This document shows, piece after piece, positions 8,322 through 14,783 of a DNA stretch of 18,361 nucleotides; the stretch's first letter is position 1, and the number at the start of each line of letters is the position of its first letter. The notes under the pieces are model-generated. The model did not search any database. It saw only the letters and a program-made list of their open reading frames with translations, and was not told the DNA's origin. The translations under genes were made by a program, and so were the position numbers. The stretch is from Phyllobacteriaceae bacterium. Lineage in GTDB: Bacteria; Pseudomonadota; Alphaproteobacteria; Rhizobiales; Ancalomicrobiaceae. Location: contig JAAYVT010000049.1 of the NCBI GenBank assembly GCA_012517025.1, forward strand, positions 1 to 18,361. The letters are read 5' to 3'.

Positions 8322-9386
8322 ATGCCGCTCGTTTCCATGCGCCAGTTGCTCGACCATGCCGCCGAGAACGGCTACGGATTGCCGGCCTTCAACGTCAACG
8401 ACATGGAGCAGATCCGCGCCATCATGGACGCCGCGGTCGAGACCGACAGCCCGGTCATCCTCCAGGCCTCCGCCGGCGCCCGCAAATACGCGAGCGAGCC
8501 CTTCCTGCGCCATCTGATCCTCGCCGCCCTCGAGCAGTATCCGACCATCCCCGTCGTGATGCACCAGGACCACGGCGCCTCGCCGGCGATCTGCCAGGCG
8601 GCGATCCGGTCCGGCTTCACCTCGGTGATGATGGACGGCTCGCTGCAGGCCGACGGCAAGACCGTCGCTTCCTACGAGTACAACGTCGAGACCACCCGCA
8701 AGGTGGTCGACTTCGCCCACTCGATCGGCGTGTCGGTCGAAGGCGAGCTCGGCGTGCTCGGCAGCCTCGAGACCATGAAGGGCGACAAGGAAGACGGTCA
8801 CGGCGCCGAGGGCACGATGACCCGCGAGCAGCTCCTGACCGATCCGGATCAGGCCGCCGACTTCGTCAAGAAGACCCAGGTCGACGCGCTGGCGATCGCC
8901 ATCGGCACCTCGCACGGCGCCTACAAGTTCACCAAGAAGCCGACGGGCGACATCCTGGCGATCTTCCGCATCAAGGAGATCCACGCCCGCATCCCGAACA
9001 CCCACCTGGTGATGCACGGCTCGTCGTCGGTGCCGCAGGAGCTCCTCGCCGAGATCCGTGAGTACGGCGGCGACATGAAGGAGACCTACGGCGTCCCAGT
9101 CGAGGAGATCGTCGAGGGCATCAAGCACGGCGTGCGCAAGGTCAACATCGACACCGACCTGCGTCTGGCGATGACCGCCGCGATCCGTCGCGTGTTCGGC
9201 ACCAAGCGCGGCGAGTTCGACCCGCGCAAGTATCTCGGCGAGGCCCAGAAGGCGGCGCAGGCCGTCTGCAAGGCGCGCTTCGAGGCCTTCGGCACCGCCG
9301 GCAACGCCTCCAAGATCAAGCCGCTGCCGCTCGAGACCATCGCCGCCGGCTACACCTCGGGCAAGCTCGCCCAGGTCGTGAAGTGA
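8322..9386 (+). CDS. fba: class II fructose-bisphosphate aldolase, Calvin-cycle subtype
   Basis: This zinc-dependent aldolase joins or splits fructose 1,6-bisphosphate and the two triose phosphates, and can also make sedoheptulose 1,7-bisphosphate. It is called cbbA in Calvin-cycle clusters. The 354-residue length and the opening (MPLVSMRQLLDHAAENGYG) match the class IIB Calvin-cycle subtype. Zinc and catalytic residues are visible at HQDHG (81-85) and in EGELGVLGSLE (140-150). MHGSSSVPQE (231-240) and VNIDTDLRLA (274-283) form the phosphate and active-site loops. A clear AGGAGA precedes the ATG at 8322. It follows tkt in the same direction after 205 bp and is closed by hairpins at 9394-9421 and 9470-9502, so it is the last gene of this plus-strand block. 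Confidence 0.96.
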   Translation: MPLVSMRQLLDHAAENGYGLPAFNVNDMEQIRAIMDAAVETDSPVILQASAGARKYASEPFLRHLILAALEQYPTIPVVMHQDHGASPAICQAAIRSGFTSVMMDGSLQADGKTVASYEYNVETTRKVVDFAHSIGVSVEGELGVLGSLETMKGDKEDGHGAEGTMTREQLLTDPDQAADFVKKTQVDALAIAIGTSHGAYKFTKKPTGDILAIFRIKEIHARIPNTHLVMHGSSSVPQELLAEIREYGGDMKETYGVPVEEIVEGIKHGVRKVNIDTDLRLAMTAAIRRVFGTKRGEFDPRKYLGEAQKAAQAVCKARFEAFGTAGNASKIKPLPLETIAAGYTSGKLAQVVK

Positions 9387-9393
9387 GGAATTC

Positions 9394-9421
9394 GGCGGAC
9401 GGGTGAGATGACCCGCCCGCC
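9394..9421 (+). repeat. hairpin immediately after fba
   Basis: Two 11-base arms (9394-9404 and 9411-9421), with a single A-C mismatch and a 6-base loop, begin seven bases after the fba stop. There is no T-run. It probably protects the mRNA 3' end or acts as a first, imperfect terminator ahead of the one at 9470-9502. Confidence 0.5.
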
Positions 9422-9469
9422 GCCGCCTTCGAGGAGACGGGCGCGAGCCAACGCGCCGACCCGGGAGAG

Positions 9470-9502
9470 ACGCCGCCGTGGAGCGATCCTCGGCGGCGTT
9501 TT
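9470..9502 (+). terminator. intrinsic terminator after fba
   Basis: A perfect 9-bp stem (9470-9478 with 9491-9499) continues through a T-T mismatch into GGA/TCC capped by a GCGA tetraloop, and ends in TTTT (9499-9502). It lies 84 bases after fba and 46 bases before the convergent anti-sigma gene end. The T-run on the plus strand marks it as the fba terminator. Confidence 0.8.
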
Positions 9503-9547
9503 CATGTCTGAAATCGGCTCGGCGATCGCGTCGGCGCGGCCGGACGC

Positions 9548-10333
9548 CTACCCGTCGAGGCCGCGATAGATCGCTTCCGTGATCGGCAGCAGCCGATCGC
9601 GCTCGAGCCCGGCGGTGACCGCGAAGCCCCAGCCCCGGTCGATCCACACGAAGGTCGAGGCCTCGCCCTTGCGGCTGTAGCGGAAGGCGGTTTCCTCGCC
9701 CGGCGCCGCCTGCACCCACAGCGTCAGCCGCTTGCCGTCGCCGTCCTCGTACATCAGCTGCGCCGCCGCGCTCGCCCCCGCCGGCAACAGCCGCCCGCCG
9801 ACGAGCTTCCAGCCGAAGCCGCCGAGATTGGGTGCGACGATGCGCCGGCCGAGCCGTTTGGAGAGCCAGCCGAGGAGATGGGTCTCGTGCGCGGCGTCGA
9901 CCTCGACCGGATGGGCGACCTCGACGACGAAGGTGCGATAGGCGTCGCTGGCGTCCTCCGCCACCACCGCGTGTACCGGTACGTCCCGCGCGGCGATCCC
10001 ACCGCCGCCGCCCGCCGCGACCAGCCCGGTGCCGAGGCCGGCGACGAACAGCACCAGCGCCGCCGCCGCCGCCCGTCCCCGCGCCACGAATCGCCGCCGC
10101 CGCGCGTCGCGCAGGGAGGCGATGCGGAGCCGGCTCGGGATCGGTTCGTCGGCGATCGGCCGCAACCGATCGCGCAGCGCCTGCCGGTCGGCGACCTCGG
10201 CGGCGACGCGGGCGGCGAGATCCGGATCCTCGGCGAGGCGCGCCCGCAGCAGGGCGGCCCGCGCCGGAGAAAGCCGTCCGTCGACCGCCGCCGTCAGGTC
10301 GTCCTCGCCGATGGGGGATCGGTCGTCGCTCAT
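9548..10333 (-). CDS. membrane anti-sigma factor of an ECF sigma
   Basis: The 261-residue protein is predicted to hold the adjacent ECF sigma factor inactive at the inner membrane. The N-terminal ~80 residues are cytoplasmic. Their IGEDDLTAAVDGRLSPARAA and DEPIPSRLR motifs are typical of RsiW/COG5662-type anti-sigma factors. One hydrophobic helix follows at about residues 88-108. The remaining ~150 residues would be periplasmic and include GFGWKLVGGRLLP and FVWIDRGWGFAVTA segments, which resemble other anti-sigma sensor domains of this group. No HxxxCxxC zinc motif is present, so it is not a ZAS-type factor. Its ATG overlaps the sigma stop in an ATGA (10330-10333), indicating translational coupling. 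It is the last gene of the three-gene minus-strand operon and converges on fba. Confidence 0.85.
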   Translation of the reverse strand: MSDDRSPIGEDDLTAAVDGRLSPARAALLRARLAEDPDLAARVAAEVADRQALRDRLRPIADEPIPSRLRIASLRDARRRRFVARGRAAAAALVLFVAGLGTGLVAAGGGGGIAARDVPVHAVVAEDASDAYRTFVVEVAHPVEVDAAHETHLLGWLSKRLGRRIVAPNLGGFGWKLVGGRLLPAGASAAAQLMYEDGDGKRLTLWVQAAPGEETAFRYSRKGEASTFVWIDRGWGFAVTAGLERDRLLPITEAIYRGLDG

Positions 10334-10842
10334 TTCACACTCCTGAGGGCGACCGGGCGCCCCCTCTCCAACAGGTCGCGCAGGCGCCGGCGTCCGCGCG
10401 CCAACCGCGACGTCACCGTGCCCACCGGCACCCCGAGCACCCGCGCGGCCTCCTCGTAACTCAGGTCCTCGACGCCGACGAGCAGCAGCAGCGATTTCTG
10501 ATCCTCCGGCAACAGGTCGAGCGCGGCGAGGGCGTCGCGCAGCCCGAGGCCGTGCTCCTGATCGCCGGGAGCGGAGGGGGCGTTGCTCTCGTCGAGCTCG
10601 ATCGCCGGCCCGCGCCGACGTCGCCGGCGCAGGTCGTCGACGTGGAGATTGCGCAGGATGGCGAAGAGCCAGGGCTTGGTGTCCTCGCTCGTCCGCCGCA
10701 GCCACCAGCGCGACAACGCGCGCTCGAGGCAGTCCTGCACGAGATCGTCGGCGGCGTCGGCGTCGCCGACGAGAGCCCGGGCGTGGCGCCGCAGCGCCGG
10801 GATCAGCGGTTCGAGGACGCTCTCCGCGTCGCTTCGTGACAT
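10330..10842 (-). CDS. ECF-family RNA polymerase sigma factor
   Basis: The 170-residue protein is a group 4 (ECF) sigma factor that directs RNA polymerase to a small regulon when released from its anti-sigma. Region 2 covers about residues 10-77, with DLVQDCLERAL and PWLFAILRNLHVDDLRRRRRR (DNA melting and -10 recognition). Region 4 covers about 108-160, with LLPEDQKSLLLLVGVEDLSYEEAARVLG and GVPVGTVTSRLARGRRRLRDLL (-35-binding helix-turn-helix). The wording of region 4 and the partner type suggest the ECF26-like group; that subgroup call is inference. It is not the general-stress EcfG, as no phyR or nepR is adjacent. GAGGGCGAGGCG precedes the ATG at 10842. It lies 49 bp after the exported-protein gene and overlaps the anti-sigma start by four bases. 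Confidence 0.93.
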   Translation of the reverse strand: MSRSDAESVLEPLIPALRRHARALVGDADAADDLVQDCLERALSRWWLRRTSEDTKPWLFAILRNLHVDDLRRRRRRGPAIELDESNAPSAPGDQEHGLGLRDALAALDLLPEDQKSLLLLVGVEDLSYEEAARVLGVPVGTVTSRLARGRRRLRDLLERGRPVALRSVK

Positions 10843-10891
10843 CGCCTCGCCCTCTCCCTCGGCCGACGATCTCGGTTCGATGCGCCCGCGC

Positions 10892-11278
10892 TCACGGACG
10901 CGCCAGGCTCCAGGCGCCGCCGAGGAAGCCGTCGCCGGTGGTGTCGCCCGGCTTGCCGTCCTTGACCCAGGCGTAGAGCGGCTTGCCCTTGTAGGCCCAC
11001 TGCTTGGAGCCGTCGTCGCGGGTGATCACCGTCCACTCGCCCATCGCCTTGGCGTCGGCGCCGGCCATCAGCGGCGGCCAATTGGTGGCGCATTGTCCGT
11101 TGCAGGCGGCCTTGCCGCCGGCGTCCTTGGCGAAGGTATAGAGCGACATGCCGGCGGTGGTGGTCAACACCTTGCCCTTGGCGGTTTCGCCGACCGCGGC
11201 GGGGTCGGCGGCGAAGGCGGCGATCGTGCCGCCGAGGCAGGCGGCGGCGAGGAGGGAGAAGGTCGGGAGCAGTCGCAT
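10892..11278 (-). CDS. exported YxWxxD-repeat protein (COG4315 / secreted repeat family)
   Basis: The product is 128 residues with a signal peptide (hydrophobic residues 3-22, likely cleavage after AFA at 23). A Cys at 14 preceded by LAAA might instead serve as a weak lipobox. The mature part carries two copies of the Yx(FWY)xxD signature of this family: YTFAKD (47-52) and YAWVKD (102-107). CNGQCATNWPP (59-69) gives a conserved cysteine pair. The biochemical function of the family is unknown; it acts in the periplasm or envelope. The ATG at 11278 is preferred because GGAGA lies five bases before it; the in-frame ATG at 11290 overlaps that site. The gene heads an operon with the ECF sigma and anti-sigma genes, and an ECF-type promoter lies 38-65 bp upstream. 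It is therefore probably a target, and possibly a part, of that stress response. Confidence 0.85.
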   Translation of the reverse strand: MRLLPTFSLLAAACLGGTIAAFAADPAAVGETAKGKVLTTTAGMSLYTFAKDAGGKAACNGQCATNWPPLMAGADAKAMGEWTVITRDDGSKQWAYKGKPLYAWVKDGKPGDTTGDGFLGGAWSLARP

Positions 11279-11283
11279 CGGTG

Positions 11284-11288
11284 TCTCC
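11284..11288 (-). promoter_or_regulatory. ribosome binding site deciding the YxWxxD-protein start
   Basis: GGAGA on the minus strand lies five bases before the ATG at 11278 and overlaps the alternative in-frame ATG at 11290. This geometry favours the shorter product beginning MRLLPTFSLL. Confidence 0.6.
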
Positions 11289-11315
11289 ATCGCGAAAGAG
11301 GGTCGTCACGAAAGG

Positions 11316-11343
11316 TAGACGACCGCGCCGCCCCGATCCTTCC
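11316..11343 (-). promoter_or_regulatory. candidate ECF sigma promoter for the sigma/anti-sigma operon
   Basis: On the minus strand GGAAGG (11338-11343) and CGTCTA (11316-11321) are separated by exactly 16 bases. This fits the common ECF pattern of a GGAA-type -35 and a CGTC-type -10. The predicted start near 11309 leaves a leader of about 30 bases before the ATG at 11278. The placement suggests autoregulation by the ECF sigma encoded in the operon. Confidence 0.6.
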
Positions 11344-11412
11344 CCGGCTCGCGAAAAAAATGACGCGACGACGTCCGTCGGCTCACCCACCCGCTGCAGC
11401 CACCGAAACGAA

Positions 11413-11440
11413 GACGGCCGGGGAGGGATCCCCGGCCGTC
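11413..11440 (-). terminator. terminator-like hairpin after the small exported protein gene
   Basis: A perfect 11-bp stem (11413-11423 with 11430-11440) and a 6-base loop lie 30-57 bases beyond the stop of the gene ending at 11470. On the minus strand the stem runs into TTCGTTTC, a broken U-rich tail. It should separate this gene from the downstream ECF operon. Confidence 0.75.
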
Positions 11441-11469
11441 TCTGCCACATGGGGTGTTCGGCCGTGCCG

Positions 11470-11730
11470 TCAGCGGATGGGCTGGAGCGGCTTCCACATC
11501 GGCTTGTCGCCCGGCTTGCCGGTGTGCGGATTGACGTTGCCGACGGTCGACCAGTTGTCGAGACGGGTGCCGTTCGGCGTGGTGTTGTAGTGGCCGGGCA
11601 CGTAGACGCCGGAATGGGTCGTGTAGGACCGCACGTAATACTGCCCGCGCGCGGATCCGCCGCCGCTCTTGGCGAGCGCCGGACCCGCGATCAGACCGAG
11701 GGCGATGGCGAGAACGAAGGTTGCGCGCAT
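11470..11730 (-). CDS. small exported protein of unknown function
   Basis: The 86-residue product starts with a clear signal peptide (MRATFVLAIALGLIAGPALA, cleavage after residue 20). The mature part of about 66 residues has no cysteine and is rich in Gly, Asn, Pro, Thr and aromatic residues. Its VPGHYNTTPNGTRLDNWST and GNVNPHTGKPGDKP segments match a pattern I recognise from small hypothetical exported proteins in many proteobacteria (HYRTxPxGxxxxNxSxxGNVNPYTGKxG). No biochemical function is known to me. AGGAGG lies seven bases before the ATG at 11730. It is a stand-alone gene with its own hairpin terminator. It is divergent from rpe across a 194-bp region with an AT-rich core. Confidence 0.8.
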   Translation of the reverse strand: MRATFVLAIALGLIAGPALAKSGGGSARGQYYVRSYTTHSGVYVPGHYNTTPNGTRLDNWSTVGNVNPHTGKPGDKPMWKPLQPIR

Positions 11731-11796
11731 GGTGGCCTCCTTTGGCGCGGCGAGAAGAGCACCGTGTTCGGAGGACTACAATCAGAAATACACATC

Positions 11797-11819
11797 ATGA
11801 TTTATCATATCTATAGATA
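11797..11819. promoter_or_regulatory. AT-rich twin dyads in the divergent promoter region
   Basis: ATGATTTATCAT (11797-11808) and TATCTATAGATA (11808-11819) are two abutting 12-bp palindromes. They sit in a roughly 45-base AT-rich island inside very GC-rich DNA, between the divergent small-protein gene (start 11730) and rpe (start 11925). This suits a shared operator or promoter core. TATGAT and TATAGA hexamers occur on the two strands, but I find no good -35 partner. Confidence 0.45.
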
Positions 11820-11924
11820 GCGAGGCTCTCCGGAGGCCTCGATCGACGCGGTTGACTCTTCCTGTCCGAATGCGCTTCGTGTCGGCCCGGCCGGAGCCGC
11901 CGGCAGGTTTCCGGGAGACGCCCC

Positions 11925-12617
11925 ATGCCCGCCCTTTCCCCCGTCATCGCCCCGTCGATCCTCTCCGCCGACTTCGCCCGGCTCGGGGAAGAAGTGACGA
12001 ACGTGCTCGCCGCCGGCGCCGACTGGATCCATTTCGACGTGATGGACAACCATTACGTTCCGAACCTCACCATCGGCCCGCTGGTGCTGCAGGCGATCCG
12101 CCCGATCGTGAAGGCACCGATCGACGTCCACTTGATGGTCGAACCGGTCGACCGGATGATCGAGATGTTCACCGAGGCCGGCGCCGACGTCGTCACCTTC
12201 CACCCGGAGGCGACCCCGCACGTCGACCGCTCGCTCGACCTGATCGCCAAGAAGGGCGCGAAGCCGGGCCTCGTGCTCAACCCGGCGACGCCGCTTTCGA
12301 TGCTCGACTGGGTGATGGACCGGGTCGAGGTGATCCTGCTGATGTCGGTGAACCCCGGCTTCGGCGGCCAGAGCTTCTTGCCCCACGTGCTGGAGAAGGC
12401 GCGGCGGGTGCGCGAGCGCATCGAGGCCTCGGGCCGCGCGATCCGGCTCGAGATCGACGGCGGCGTCAAGGTCGACAACATTTCAGAGATCGCGGCGGCC
12501 GGGGTCGACACCTTCGTCGCCGGATCGGCGATCTTCGGCAAACCCGATTATGCCGGCGTCGTGCGGGCGATGCGCGCCGAGATCGCGCGCGGTCGCGGCG
12601 ACACCGTGGCGATCTGA
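11925..12617 (+). CDS. rpe: ribulose-phosphate 3-epimerase
   Basis: The enzyme interconverts D-ribulose 5-phosphate and D-xylulose 5-phosphate in the pentose phosphate pathway and the Calvin cycle (cbbE). The 230-residue TIM barrel is of normal length. Catalytic and metal residues line up with E. coli Rpe: His36 and Asp38 (WIHFDVMD), His69 (DVHLMV) and Asp178 (LEIDGGVKVDN). The phosphate-binding MSVNPGFGGQ (140-149) and GSAIFG motifs are also present. The ATG at 11925 gives the usual PVIAPSILSADF opening, with GGGAGA a few bases upstream. Its 3' end lies two bases from the 3' end of the convergent gph. It is divergent from the small exported protein gene, and the AT-rich dyad region between them probably holds its promoter. 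Confidence 0.96.
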   Translation: MPALSPVIAPSILSADFARLGEEVTNVLAAGADWIHFDVMDNHYVPNLTIGPLVLQAIRPIVKAPIDVHLMVEPVDRMIEMFTEAGADVVTFHPEATPHVDRSLDLIAKKGAKPGLVLNPATPLSMLDWVMDRVEVILLMSVNPGFGGQSFLPHVLEKARRVRERIEASGRAIRLEIDGGVKVDNISEIAAAGVDTFVAGSAIFGKPDYAGVVRAMRAEIARGRGDTVAI

Positions 12618-12619
12618 TC

Positions 12620-13291
12620 TCAGCCGCGTCCGAGCCCGGCGACCGCGTCCCACAGCTCGTCGAAACGGTCGATCACCGCGTCCGGCCCGTAGCTGGCGAC
12701 CGGCGCGTCGGTGTAGCCGAAGGTGACGGCGACGACCGGCACCTCGGCGTTCTTCGCCGCCTTCACGTCGGTGGCGCTGTCGCCGACCATCACGGCGCGG
12801 TCGGGCATGCCGCCGGCCCGTGTGATCGTGCCGAGCAGATGGCCGGCGTCCGGCTTCTGCACCGCGAAGGTGTCGCCGCCGCAGATCGCGGCGAAGCGGC
12901 TTTCCAGCCCGAGCTCGCCGAGCAGCAGGTGCGACAGCCGTTCCAGCTTGTTGGTGCACACCGCGAAGCGCCAGCCCGCCGCCTCGAACCGGTCGAGCGC
13001 CGCCGTCACGCCCGGAAACGGCCGCGAACGGACCGCGATCGACTGGGTGTAGAGCGGGATGAAGCGGTCGAACAGGCGATCGAGATGCGCCGGCTCGACC
13101 GTTCGGTCGACCAGCGAGAAGCCGCGCGCGATCATCGCCCGCACGCCGGCGCCCAGCAGCGACCCGGCCTCCGCCCGTGTCATCGCCCGGATGCCCTCGT
13201 CGGCGAGAATCACGTTGAGCGTCGCGATCAGGTCGTCGGCGGTGTCGACCAGGGTGCCGTCGAGGTCGAAGACGAGAAGCGGCGCGGTCAT
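12620..13291 (-). CDS. gph: phosphoglycolate phosphatase (HAD family)
   Basis: The enzyme dephosphorylates 2-phosphoglycolate, which arises from RuBisCO oxygenation or from DNA-end repair. It is called cbbZ in Calvin-cycle clusters. The 223-residue HAD hydrolase shows motif I FDLDGTLVDT with nucleophile Asp9 and Asp11, motif II VCTNK with Thr113, Lys146 in QKPD, and motif IV VGDSATDV with Asp171 and Asp175. The cap domain lies between about residues 17 and 90. The long open frame continues upstream, but the ATG at 13291 (MTAPLLVFDLDGT) has GGAG at a suitable distance and fits the family. Substrate assignment rests on family similarity plus neighbours of the pentose phosphate pathway; other HAD phosphatases look alike. 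It is divergent from rpiA across 190 bp, in which I find no clear promoter, and convergent with rpe. Confidence 0.9.
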   Translation of the reverse strand: MTAPLLVFDLDGTLVDTADDLIATLNVILADEGIRAMTRAEAGSLLGAGVRAMIARGFSLVDRTVEPAHLDRLFDRFIPLYTQSIAVRSRPFPGVTAALDRFEAAGWRFAVCTNKLERLSHLLLGELGLESRFAAICGGDTFAVQKPDAGHLLGTITRAGGMPDRAVMVGDSATDVKAAKNAEVPVVAVTFGYTDAPVASYGPDAVIDRFDELWDAVAGLGRG

Positions 13292-13481
13292 CGGGGGCTC
13301 CGGGTGGGTCGATCGGGCCGCGACACTAATCCGCCCGTCCGCCGACGCAAACCCCGCCGGCGCCCGGCGCGTCGGATTTTCGCGGCGCCCCCTTCGGGGT
13401 GGCGAGGCGGGCCCGGCTGCGCTATGGAAACCCGACGGCCCCGGCCGAACCACCGCCGCGGCCCCCGAGGGACACCGAACG

Positions 13482-14174
13482 ATGAGTGCCGACCTGAAGA
13501 AGCGAGCCGCCGCGCGCGCCCTGGACTTCGTCGAGCCGGGCATGCGGCTCGGCATCGGCACCGGCTCGACCGCCGACGAATTCACCAAGCTGCTCGGCGA
13601 GAAGGTCGCCGCCGGCCTCGACGTGATCGGCGTGCCGACCTCCGAGCGCACCGCCCGCCTCGCCGCCTCGCTCGGCATCCGCCTCGCCACCCTCGACGAG
13701 CTGCCCGAACTCGATCTCACCGTCGACGGCGCCGACGAGATCGGTCCCGGCCTCTCCCTGATCAAGGGCGGCGGCGGCGCCCATCTGCGCGAGAAGATCG
13801 TCGCCTCGGCGTCCGCCCGCATGGTGGTGATCGCCGACGCCTCCAAGGTGGTGGCGACCCTCGGCGCCTTCCCGCTGCCGATCGAGGTCGTCCCCTTCGG
13901 CCTGCGCTCGACCCTGCTGAAGATCGAGAAGGCCGCCGCCGACCTCGGCCTCTCCGGCGCCCTGACCAAGCGGACGACGGCCGACGGCGGCGATTTCGTC
14001 ACCGACGGCGGCCACCTGCTGCTCGATGCATCATTTCGCCGAATTCCCGATCCAATGAGCCTTGCGCGCGCGCTGGTGGAGATCCCCGGCGTGGTCGAGC
14101 ACGGTCTCTTCCTGGGGATCGCCACCGCCGCGGTGGTGGCCCATCCCGACCGAATCGACGTCCTGACACCGTGA
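13482..14174 (+). CDS. rpiA: ribose-5-phosphate isomerase A
   Basis: The enzyme interconverts D-ribose 5-phosphate and D-ribulose 5-phosphate in the pentose phosphate and Calvin pathways. The 230-residue length is typical for RpiA. The phosphate loop GIGTGSTADEF (24-34), DGADEI with Asp82 and Asp85, and IKGGGGAHLREKIVA with Lys95 and the catalytic Glu104 correspond to Asp81, Asp84, Lys94 and Glu103 of E. coli RpiA. GAGGGA lies about a dozen bases before the ATG at 13482. The DUF2059 gene and gor follow in the same direction with gaps of 68 and 43 bases and no convincing terminator, so the three are probably one operon. This rpiA-DUF2059-gor order is one I associate with Rhizobiales genomes. 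Confidence 0.96.
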   Translation: MSADLKKRAAARALDFVEPGMRLGIGTGSTADEFTKLLGEKVAAGLDVIGVPTSERTARLAASLGIRLATLDELPELDLTVDGADEIGPGLSLIKGGGGAHLREKIVASASARMVVIADASKVVATLGAFPLPIEVVPFGLRSTLLKIEKAAADLGLSGALTKRTTADGGDFVTDGGHLLLDASFRRIPDPMSLARALVEIPGVVEHGLFLGIATAAVVAHPDRIDVLTP

Positions 14175-14242
14175 TCCCGTCGTCTCTCCTCGTCGATCGT
14201 TCGGGCGATCGCCTCTCGAGCAAAAGCCAACCGGAGCCTCCG

Positions 14243-14740
14243 ATGATCCATTCGTTCGCTTCCCGCCTCGCCGTCGCCGCTCTCGTCGCCGGCCTCTCCG
14301 CTCCGGCCTTCGCCGAGGACTACACCGCCGATCACATGGCGGCGGCTCGGGCGGCGATCGTCGCCAGCCACGTCTCCGACGGTCTCGACAACATCCTGAT
14401 CTGCGTCGCTCAGCAGACCAAGGCGCTGCTGTCGCGCACCAACCCGGCTCAGTCGAACCTGATCGATCAGCTCACCAACACCGCCGCCCTCGAGCTCGCC
14501 GCCCAGCGTCCCGAGCTCGACAAGCAGATCCAGGAAGTCTGGGCCGCCCGCTTCAGCAAGGAAGAGTTGCAGAAGATCGCCGAGTTCTACAACTCGCCGG
14601 TCGGCCAGAAGCTCTCCAAGGAGACCGCCGGCATGGTCCAGATGAGCGGCGTCGCCGCCCAGGTCTGGCAGCGCAAGATCGGCGAAGAGATGCTGACCAA
14701 GGTGCGCGAGGCCGCCAAGGCCAAGGGCGTCAACCTCTGA
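14243..14740 (+). CDS. exported DUF2059-domain protein
   Basis: The 165-residue product has a signal peptide (hydrophobic residues 9-24, cleavage after AFA at 24). It is followed by an alpha-helical DUF2059 domain, seen in WAARFSKEELQKIAEFYNSP and VGQKLSKETAGMV (about residues 95-132). The family is widespread in proteobacteria and has no established molecular function; the protein should lie in the periplasm. GGAG seven bases before the ATG at 14243 supports the start. A small hairpin (CGATCG arms, 14194-14211) lies just upstream. Its position between rpiA and gor, with short gaps, suggests cotranscription with a redox enzyme, but that does not define its job. Confidence 0.9.
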   Translation: MIHSFASRLAVAALVAGLSAPAFAEDYTADHMAAARAAIVASHVSDGLDNILICVAQQTKALLSRTNPAQSNLIDQLTNTAALELAAQRPELDKQIQEVWAARFSKEELQKIAEFYNSPVGQKLSKETAGMVQMSGVAAQVWQRKIGEEMLTKVREAAKAKGVNL

Positions 14741-14783
14741 TCGGACGGACGAACCGGTCCCTCGGGCAACGACGGAGAGCGTC

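Noticed and set aside
5963..8338. 791-residue minus-strand open frame across transketolase
   Set aside because: It mirrors a clearly real gene and has low-complexity composition; a codon-bias shadow.
11852..14740. 962-residue plus-strand open frame spanning rpe, gph and rpiA regions
   Set aside because: It crosses several genuine genes in the wrong frame and only becomes real in its last 165 residues, which are the DUF2059 protein starting at 14243.
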